NCBI RefSeq assembly: GCF_036588685.1
Contig: NC_086384.1
Span: 51,415,973-51,479,972 of the forward strand
DNA from: Mytilus trossulus
Taxonomy: Eukaryota > Mollusca > Bivalvia > Mytilida > Mytilidae
Length of the DNA: 64,000 nucleotides
Direction of reading: 5' to 3'
Part shown: positions 56,501 through 64,000 of the stretch, piece after piece
Position numbering within the stretch: the first letter of the stretch is position 1
Layout of the letters: every line of letters starts with the position of its first letter
The notes under the pieces: generated by a model
What the model was told of the DNA's origin: nothing
Database searches by the model: none
Seen by the model: the letters and a program-made list of their open reading frames with translations, nothing else
Made by a program: the position numbers and the translations under genes

Positions 56501-56951
56501 ATATTAATGTAAAACTGTGTGTGTGTGAAATGCATGTTACTATTAAGAAGTGATAAAATATTCATACATACACAAAGAGTGAAGAACGCCATCTTTGGAA
56601 GATACAAGAACACATTCGCAAACCAACACAGAGAGATTGATATCATAGCATTGCATTGCATCTACGGATCGAGTAAGAAAATATTAACCTTCCATGGAGA
56701 TAGATGGATATTAAAGCATTCAGTCTTGGAATGGATCAAACTGTCTTTGATCAGTCTGTTGATAGTTAAAATATATGTTTATAAACCATGTATTTCCAAT
56801 ATAAATGTTAAACTTAGTTTATGTAATGCATATTGATATTGTTTTTTGTGTGGCTATATTTTTTATACGGTCAAAAGTTCTGCAGTGGTTGTGATGTATA
56901 GTTTTACAAATGCCAAATAAAATTATCTTATCTTATCTTATCTTATCTTAA
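56500..56951 (+). repeat. Possible retroposon 3' end with (TTATC)n tail
   Basis: 'gccaaataaaattatc' leads directly into (TTATC)n, 56923-56951, an arrangement typical of LINE or SINE 3' tails. The 105-codon ORF at 56519-56836 has no domain I recognise. Confidence 0.4.
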
Positions 56952-57099
56952 CAGGAGAGTCATCAAGGCAATACATCAACAGAAGAGACATAGAAGCATA
57001 GACGCGCCTCTTTATACGTACGTTGAGATGCCCGGTGTTATGATTGACAATGTGACTTTAGGAAAAATAACAGAAAAAAGGACAAAGATGTCTAAATAA

Positions 57100-57830
57100 A
57101 GGCAATAGTAGTATATACCGCTGTTAAAAAAATCGGTTAAAAACTAAAACTGAGGGAAACATATCAGATATGTCTAACAACCACTTCTTAAAAAATACCA
57201 CATTTATCTACAGGCGAGATATCAGTGCACTATATTTACAGACTAGATATCAAAGTTTATATATTATATATAACTTGGTATGCGGCTTTGAATTTGCTCG
57301 TGTTTGTATGCCAAGGAGAGATGTATAGTTGTTTTTAGGTGACCTGCTGGTTTGAAGCCATTTTGGGATTTCTTACTATGAGATCCTTAAGATAAAAATA
57401 TGAATCAAAATAAAAACAAAACAAATAAACTGCTGCGCCATGAGTACATGATACGCCCTCCCATTTTAAAAGAATAGAATACGGGTAGTCTTTACATCGA
57501 TAAATTAAGTCCTATAAGAAAAGCAAAATGAGAATGTTAAATTTGATGTATGCCTTTTTGTGCTTCTTCGTTATATTTGTTGTTTTTATAGTGATATTAA
57601 GATGATAACGCAATATTGACTGCTGTACCCCTATTTTTGACATTTTTACTCTTTGAGTATGTTTGTTTTGTTCATGCATCGTTGACAATGTAATGGAATT
57701 TGATGCGACTGTCATACAAGAGAGAGGTTTAGCTAGCTATAAAACCAGGTTCAATCCACCATTTTCTACATTAGAAAATGCCTGTACCAAGTCAAGAATA
57801 TGACAGTTGTTATCCATTCGTTAGATGTTT
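57100..57830. repeat. Family D fragments in opposite orientation
   Basis: 57100-57180 reads 'ggcaatagtagtatataccgctgtt…aactaaaactgagggaaacatatca'; 57700-57830 reads the complement of 'gaacctggttttatagctagctaaacctctctc'. DNA between them (57200-57690) is unassigned. Confidence 0.55.
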
Positions 57831-58029
57831 TTGGACTTTTGATTTTGCCATTTGAATTTGGACTTTCCTTTTTGAATTTTCCTCGGAGTTCAGTATTCTT
57901 GTGTTTTTACTTTATACAATAGCCTCTCAATGTCATATTAGAAATTTATAAAATGTAGAAAGGAGCTTACATAAACAAGTCACCAAAGTTTCATGAATTG
58001 AGATATTGTACGAAAACTGGAAATATATT

Positions 58030-58322
58030 TATTTATAATGGATAAGGAATCAAGTAATTGCAACTTATATCAATTCCTTTCAACTTTGCGGGTGCTACTT
58101 CTGCCTTGCAGAGGTATTAGCCTGCTCTTTTTCGAAATCTATAAGTCGGCCATCTTTTGTCTCTTTCCGACGGACTTTCATCGTTTCTCAAGACCATACT
58201 CGCACATTGTGCCAAGGGAGAATCGAAAATTTGGTCCTTGAAATTGTCTCCCAGGAGAGGTGATCGAACCAGGAATCTTTGTGTTAGTAGTGCGATGCAC
58301 TAACCACAACACCACGGCTCTC
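58030..58322 (-). mobile_element. tRNA-derived SINE
   Basis: On the minus strand from 58322: GAGAGCCGTGGTGTTGTGGT TAGTGC (A-box-like GTGGTTAGTGC) and, about 35 bases on, CCTGGTTCGATCACCTC (B-box GGTTCGATC). These are internal RNA polymerase III promoter boxes at tRNA spacing. The body continues with 'ctcccttggcacaatgtgcgag' and 'acgatgaaagtccgtcgg'. It is not a functional tRNA: no acceptor stem closes. The 3' end is uncertain. Confidence 0.7.
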
Positions 58323-58369
58323 TAAAAAAACATGCAAACCATTTCGTATTGTTTCGCCTGTCCCAAGTC

Positions 58370-58594
58370 AGTAGTCGCTGACCTTTCTTTTGTCTTAAGT
58401 TTTATTTTTTTATTTTAGTTTATTTTTATGTGTCGGATTTTAGTGTAACGCACATATTTCATAGAACTAATACACATTTTTGTTAAGGAGTCAGCCGAAG
58501 CCAGTCTCCGGGTTCGGGATTTTCTCGCGGTGTTGAAGACCCATTGCTGACCTTGTGCTATTTTCTTCTCTCAGGTCGGAATTTTGTCTCTTTG
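58370..58594 (+). repeat. Family E copy, left part, interrupted
   Basis: Ends abruptly in '…aggtcggaattttgtctctTTG' at 58594; the rest ('TTGtcactttacccaattttatt…caagaataatatggccagtagat') resumes at 61623. Confidence 0.7.
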
Positions 58595-61500
58595 TAGTGG
58601 AGCGGCGAATGTTGAAAAAGTCGCTTAGTTAACGATTTTAAATTACCTGAATACCTCATGGAATTTTAAGGTCCTAAAATGTTTATCGATTATTCAGCTT
58701 TAGAAAAATATTTGTCGTCAATATCAAATGTGGTACAAATGACGTTAAAAATAGCCTTTACTGACGTTACCCAACTTGCATCGCATACCCCACTGCCGAT
58801 TCGGTAGTCAAATTTCACAACAAACCCGTTCTAAAAAATAATTTTTGAATGAAATTGGTAAATAAAGTTATTCGTGAACTTCATACAATGTAAGGGCAAT
58901 TCCAAATAGTCCTAAATTTAATGCTTAATGCAGCTGAAAATGGTTAAAAATAACACTGTAAAAATCATCGTTTTTCATCTAGCATTATTTGCACGTGCAG
59001 TATAGGTATATTTTAAAGGCACACCAATGAAGCCGTCGTATAATACTTCAATCGACCCGATTTACTTTTTGAAGTTAATTCCTAAAAATATAAATATTTG
59101 ACTAAATATCTGCTTTTTATCCAGATTTCAAGTCCGAATATTTGTCACAGATTTACCGACATTGTTGGGGTTTCTAGTTATAGTCACACATTCAGCGATT
59201 TAGCGAAGGTCATTTGTAGTCATTTTTAAGCATATTTCTTGTTCGTGTTATAATTTCCTAAACCTTGTGATTAATTTATGTTGTTTGGTATTGTTGTATA
59301 CTCGTTTTTGTTGAACTGAACTGGGAAAGTGAATTTCATTTTAGGGTTCGTTTGGTTTTCAGGTGTGTTTGATTTGGTTTTTTATTCAATCACATGAACA
59401 ATTTCACAATCTCGTTAAAACGGGTCCCGCTAGATGCCCAAAAAAGACCTTATTCTTGACAAAAAGTCTCTTGTTTAATCATCACTTTTGACAAGGTATC
59501 AGTCTTTTTTACCTGATAAAATAAGTAAGACATACTGTAATTCCTTTAAACATAAGGCTAAACTTGAGAGGTACTACAGGGATGCCATTGCCTTTTTTGC
59601 TCAACAAGGACCATATAAATCTAGCATTGTATTTGCTAGCGAAATTTTCATTTGAGACGCTGTCAAGGTAGCGAATAACATCAAAGCATAATTAACAAGA
59701 ATGTGTCCAAAGTACACGGATGACCCACTGGCACTATCATTTTCCATGTTCCATGGACCGTGAAATTGGGGTCAAAAGTCTAATTTGACTTAAAATTAGA
59801 ATATCATATCATAAGCATCAAGTGTACTAAGTTTCAAGTTGGTTGGACTTTATCTTCATCAAAAACTACCTTGACCAAAAACTTTAACCTGCGAACGAAC
59901 GAACGAACGGAGCCACATACCAGAAAACATAATGCCCCTCTACTATCGTGGGTGGGGCATAAAAATGGTTGAGATAAAAGCCAACTTAAGTACATGTAGC
60001 TCCACCAAAACCAACGACAAATCGGTATGCATGTATTTTATGAAGCAGCCTCAATTTTATGACAAAAAAATGGAAAATATTTATATATCTAGGGATTATT
60101 ATCGTGCAAATAACCAAGTACAAATGCATATCGTTGGAAATTTCAGAAGCAATGTTGTCAACCTATTTGATAAGTTTTGTTACTTGTCTCTTGACAAAGT
60201 CTTTTGATACATTTTCTTCAGTATCAATGAATAATTCGCATGACATTCGGAGAAAATGTGCTACTCTCGCAGAGTGCCTGGTGTCAAATTGTAATAACAT
60301 AATTACTCAATTTAAAGTCTTATTATGCCGGTCGTTCATGCTCTGGGTTGGTGTGACTTCACTTTAAGTTTTTTTTGGAATCGGTTAAACGCCGGTATTC
60401 AACCTTTTTATGACAAACCAAGCCGTTTAGGTAATCAACAACGAGCAAAGCCCAAATGGCCATACCGCAGTCAGCTATAAAAAGCCCCGATAAGTCAGTG
60501 TAAAACAATTCAATCGAAAAGCTTTCGGCATGTGAATTCGTATTTAAGCATCACGTATACTACGTACAATGTGGCAAAGCAAAGTTTGGTTTTCGGCAAA
60601 TCTAGCCAACCGAAGTAATGGCTCCCCATGTGCCTTTGTTGGAAAACTGCGCAACATGAAACGTTAGAGCCAGTTTTCTTTGAGGGACAAATGGCATCGG
60701 ACTTTCTACAAAATCTAATTAGTTCATGTAAGGGGGAAAACATGCTAGGCAGCACGTGTTTGCAAGGAGCAGGGTCTTCCATGCATTGATTTATGTTTTT
60801 TTGTCAGAATGTAGGTAGTTGTAATGAAATACCATGAAAATAGTTCTTGTAATATTTGGTAACTTTATTTTAATTTGCTATAATGTTTTCGACGTTTCAT
60901 TTGGTATGAAAACAAACTCATCATAGATACCATAACGGTCATGTCTCAATTTTAGGAATTTGTTCTACAACACGCTTGCACTAATTGAGTAATATATCAA
61001 ACTCCATTAACTATAATAAATAAAAAGGTATCTTGTATTGAGATAGTTTGAATTCATTTTAAGAAAACTCAGTGACACGTCGAATCCTTGAAAATTGAAA
61101 CGAATTTTTTCATGGCTGCATATTTAGTTTGATTTATTAGCTATGCATTTCAGATACTCTTTGAAAACTTTTCAACTATTAAAGTATTCAAGAAATGCTA
61201 TTTGTCGATGTCAATTATCAATGTTAATATGTTCCTGTTTTCCATTAGGCATTAAAATTTGTATACCATGGACTATCCTCAAAAAAGTTAAATAAAATGT
61301 TGTTCTGACGTCATGTGCAAATATGAAAAAGATTTTGTATGAACTAACGTTTTTCTACATAATACTATTCGTATAATTTATTGAATAGATTATTAATTTT
61401 GAAAAATATCAATGGTATTGTTTCTCTAGATGAAAGTAGGATTTTTTTAAGTGATGATCTTTGACCTTGATTTTCGTTATTATTGTACCAGATTTGATAT

Positions 61501-61622
61501 TGACGACACATATTTTCAAAAAGTACAGGATTTTAGCTTTCCAATGAGCTATTAAAATCCCATGAGGTATTTAGGTAATTTAAATTTAAAAATTTAAAAT
61601 TTTCCTCTCCGCCGCTCCACTA
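58595..61622. mobile_element. 3.0 kb element with TAGTGGAGCGGCG terminal inverted repeats and TTG target duplication
   Basis: 13 bp perfect inverted ends are followed by subterminal inverted similarity out to about 150 bp ('aaattacct(g/a)aatacctcatgg(a/g)attttaa', 'tcgtcaatatcaaat'). TTG precedes and follows the element, and the uninterrupted family E sequence at 51785-51815 (gtctctTTGtcact) gives the empty site. Inside are family A (59690-59955), family C (60435-60525) and a retrozyme-end fragment (60911-60935). The ORF 60782-60510 shows no transposase signature; the element looks non-autonomous. Confidence 0.85.
59690..59955 (-). repeat. Family A copy inside the 3.0 kb element
   Basis: 'gtgtccaaagtacacggatgacccactggcactatcattttcc…aaaaactttaacctgcgaacgaacgaacg…catacc agaaaacataatgcccctctactatcgtgggtggggcat' is the complement of family A with its 5' end. 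Confidence 0.7.
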
Positions 61623-61689
61623 TTGTCACTTTACCCAATTTTATTACAATCATATTTTTCAAGAATAATATGGCCAGTAGATCGTTAAG

Positions 61690-61865
61690 ACGAAAATAGA
61701 ATCATCTGAAAATATTAAAAAAACACTAATACAGAGAGCAACTACAAAATCAATATCTATTTAATTCAGTTTCAATGATGAAATATTCAGTTTGTGGTGC
61801 CAAAGATCTAGACCATCTAATCTTTTTTCAGCTGAAAAATACAATTATATTTATGTTTACATCAA
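61690..61865 (+). repeat. Second copy of the duplicated segment (matches 52375-52535)
   Basis: 'cagtttcaatgatgaaatattcagtttgtggtgccaaagatctagaccatctaatcttttttcagctg' aligns with 52435-52500. Confidence 0.6.
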
Positions 61866-62279
61866 GATGACGGTGAGGGTATTCCGATGTATTGCTATAG
61901 CCTAGATTTGTACACGTCACTTTTGTTTTGGATTTTAACCGATCTTAATACATGATAAACACGAGGATATTAACTAGTGCAAACTAAAATTCAATTTTGT
62001 TTGTTTTAAATACATCTCTTCAATGAATACTGATAAAAATATTGTTGTTTAGAACATAAATTAATAATATGAATTTTTTTTGTCGTTAATGTATATATTA
62101 ATAAGTTCATAAGTAAAAAATGATTGATAAGATCTAGACAAAATGTGTTAAAGCATGCGGAAGAATATCTCAAGGACGTTGCGCAACAATTCCGGCAAGG
62201 AACGGTGACTCTGTAATTGATTTTGCGGAGAAATATGAATCCAATCTTTTAGAATGTTTTTTTTTACAGAAGAATATAC

Positions 62280-62625
62280 TTTTACTGCACCACTATACCA
62301 TTATAAGAATAGCAGAATAGAATGATTTACAAATGCATGAAAATTATATATATATATATTACAATTACATTAATATCAAATATAACAACAAACCAGTGTA
62401 TACTGATTTGTATCACTACAATAATTAAGTTATTACGCTGAGGTTGGATTTCCTGTCATTTATTTATCTTCCAGGCACGAACTTGTCTTAGCAAACAATA
62501 TATCTCTGTACATTAACCTCAGATTCAGGTATAGATATGTGATTTTTAATGTGATAAGTGCATTTGACCACCTATAAGAACTCGAGGTCATCCGATGTTC
62601 AGTACTTCAGTACTTTGATTAAATA
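62280..62625 (+). repeat. Dispersed repeat, copy 2 (matches 19390-19720)
   Basis: Shared phrases include 'ttggatttcctgtcatttatttatcttccaggcacgaacttgtct' and 'ggtcatccgatgttcagtacttcagtactttgat'. Confidence 0.65.
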
Positions 62626-62634
62626 ATGATATTT

Positions 62635-62961
62635 ATTCTTCTCCTTCTTCTATTTCTTCTTCTTCTTCTTCCTCTTTTTATTATCATTATCATTATTATT
62701 AGTATTATTGTATAGCAATATATTTTTTCCCACAGAACGTAGACAAAAGTTAGCGTGCAATAAATTATAATATTAGTTTAAACCAATTTTTACTTTCAAA
62801 TATCATATTGCTATACAATAAAAGGGTTATTGCATGAATATAGGGGAACATTGTCCCTCGTAGAACTAATGTTGCAATTTCAAGCTCGTGCAATATAAAA
62901 TTCTACTCGAGACAATATTCCCCAATATTCATACAATAACCCTATATCATTAACTATCATA

Positions 62962-63042
<81 letters not shown>

Positions 63043-63085
63043 GTTGTAGTAGTATAATTGTTATTATTATTATCATTATTAAACT
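62635..63085. repeat. Microsatellites: CTT/TTC run and (ATT)n
   Basis: TTCTTCT-type run at 62636-62680, ATTATC/ATTATT at 62680-62712, and a pure (ATT)n of about 28 copies at 62957-63041. The poly-Ile ORF on the minus strand is an artefact of it. Between them 62800-62950 has inverted 'gttattg(c/t)atgaatat(a/t)gggg' segments. Confidence 0.85.
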
Positions 63086-63124
63086 TTATGTTCTGATTAA
63101 TCAATTCGTAAGATTTGTAATTAC

Positions 63125-63316
63125 CAGTAGTCCCAAGGTTCTATCTAAATGGTGGCCATTAATATCTCTTTTAACTCTGTTAAAACGAAGCCCTCCTCTG
63201 GGTGGTCGTATTCTGTCAAATTTAAGCCCTCCAGCTGGTGGCTTTCCACTGACTTTTCCTGCTAAAACTGTCATTAGCAGCATGAATATCGCACACAGCA
63301 TCTTCAATATTTTCAT
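63125..63316 (-). CDS. Small secreted peptide precursor (coding exon 2; 3' exon not found)
   Basis: ATG at 63316, 64 codons to the donor GGACTACTG|GTAATT in phase 0. Residues 1-24 are a clear signal peptide (MKILKMLCAIFMLLMTVLAG core). The mature part is Arg/Lys/Pro/Gly rich and repeats GGLKFDR and GGLRFNR, separated by IRPP, then VKR as a dibasic processing site and DINGHHLDRT. The layout suits a processed peptide hormone or cationic antimicrobial peptide; I do not recognise the family. The acceptor TATACTTTAG|GTG at 63340 joins a non-coding first exon at 63565. Reading past the donor gives LVITNLTN and a stop, so a retained-intron form of 71 residues is possible. A tandem damaged copy lies at 54631-54428. 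Confidence 0.7.
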
Positions 63317-63564
63317 TCTGCAAGGGATGTAATTGTTCACCTAAAGTATATGATTATCATAACATATAATGTTTGGGCGCACGAATTTCCAAATGATAAA
63401 AACGCGACACAAAATTTGAAAAGTAAATTGTGGTAGTTTTATATTATGGGAAAACAATGAACTCATTAGACATACATGATATAGAGAAAATCATACTCCC
63501 TCCTAAAAATGTTAAAACATAGAAAACAAATCAGTTAGTTAAAGCTTTGCTGTAGTTTATTTAC

Positions 63565-63620
63565 CTTGTGTTTTGGTGTTTGATCGATCAGGGAAACACG
63601 TGTGTTTGGAAATATTAAGT
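63565..63620 (-). other. Non-coding first exon of the peptide gene
   Basis: Donor CACAAG|GTAAAT at 63565/63564, preceded by 'tccctgatcgatcaaacaccaaaa'. The start near 63620 is inferred from the TATA box. The exon and donor are conserved in the paralogue at 55372. Confidence 0.5.
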
Positions 63621-63644
63621 TTGTTTATATACCAGTTACACGCC

Positions 63645-63652
63645 TTTTTATA
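63645..63652 (-). promoter_or_regulatory. TATA box of the peptide gene
   Basis: TATAAAAA on the minus strand, about 25-30 bp before the inferred start. It is missing from the damaged copy, which has a ~65-70 bp deletion here. Confidence 0.55.
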
Positions 63653-63819
63653 ACCGTTTTTCTATGCAAAATAAAACACCAATCACAAAAAGAATTGTTT
63701 TGTTTCTTGACAACGAAAATCTACCTATTCTTTTAACATTTTTTTTTCAGTTCAATTTGTGTCAAATTAACATAAAGCAAATTCAAAGGTCATACACGAC
63801 AGAAAAAATAATAATTTAG

Positions 63820-63985
63820 CTATGCACTTAACTTTAATTTATTGTTATTAAATTCTTATTTTAACCGAATTTAATCTATGTGTACTTTTGTGCACATAGA
63901 GTCAATATGCGACCGAATGTTATTGAAGAAAACAACCGTCTTATTTTAAATGTTGTATCATATGATATATGGGTATAAGTAAACC
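63820..63985 (-). promoter_or_regulatory. Conserved upstream block, copy 2
   Basis: Counterpart of 55590-55705: GTCAATATGCGACCGAAT, ACAACCGTCTTATTT and TTTTGTGCACATAGAG on + are retained between copies. Confidence 0.55.
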
Positions 63986-64000
63986 AGACTTAAGAAACTG

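Noticed and set aside
58260-58322. Functional tRNA gene
   Set aside because: A- and B-box-like motifs are present but no acceptor stem or proper cloverleaf; it is the head of a SINE.
60510-60782. 90-codon ORF inside the 3.0 kb TIR element, considered as a transposase fragment
   Set aside because: No DDE/D motif, zinc-finger pattern or recognisable transposase sequence.
58595-61622. CACTA (EnSpm) transposon
   Set aside because: The ends run TAGTG…CACTA, the reverse of the CACTA…TAGTG order that defines the superfamily; only the 3 bp duplication fits.
62880-63104. ORF with a long poly-isoleucine stretch
   Set aside because: It is a translation of the (ATT)n microsatellite.

Overview
The window is eukaryotic, AT-rich DNA with split genes, long introns and a very high load of dispersed repeats. 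Several repeat families, the C1q-domain immune gene and the hammerhead-bearing tandem repeats are typical of bivalve molluscs; a marine mussel (Mytilus or a close relative) is the best guess. This rests on pattern recognition, not on a search.

Genes that can be supported: (1) an ATF3/JDP2-like bZIP factor on + (coding exons at 9524, 16521 and 18276; 173 aa); (2) a single-exon or partial unrecognised ORF on - (25934-26632) behind CRE-like half-sites; (3) an unrecognised five-exon gene on + (27955-32821; 367 aa) whose splice phases all agree; (4) a two-exon secreted coiled-coil/C1q-domain protein on - (42430-40306; 203 aa); (5) a divergent dynein light chain on - (exon 46085-45804, probable first exon at 46631); (6) a small secreted, dibasic-site-containing peptide gene on - (exon 63340-63125), with a damaged tandem copy at 54660-54428.

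The rest is mostly repeats. 0-7 kb: a ~170 bp dispersed repeat, a degenerate satellite split by a 967 bp foldback element, a tandem hammerhead retrozyme, a reverse-transcriptase remnant and a 1.4 kb dispersed repeat. 7-9.3 kb is largely empty. 9.3-19.1 kb is the bZIP gene. 19-25.9 kb holds dispersed repeats and a 59 bp satellite of about 27 units. 26-34 kb is the five-exon gene with several hairpin elements in and around it. 34-40 kb is repeats. 40-47 kb holds C1q and dynein light chain. 47-51.6 kb is repeats. 51.7-64 kb is a tandem segmental duplication carrying the peptide gene twice, the second copy interrupted by a 3.0 kb terminal-inverted-repeat element.

Two signals stand out. First, hammerhead ribozyme motifs occur at least eight times, in two sequence families and in all states from intact core to clearly dead, one of them split by another repeat. 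Second, there is a set of foldback elements, each with long terminal inverted repeats and an interior built from many copies of its own short self-complementary word. Two of them have clean 6 bp target duplications, and several lie inside introns or right beside a splice site.
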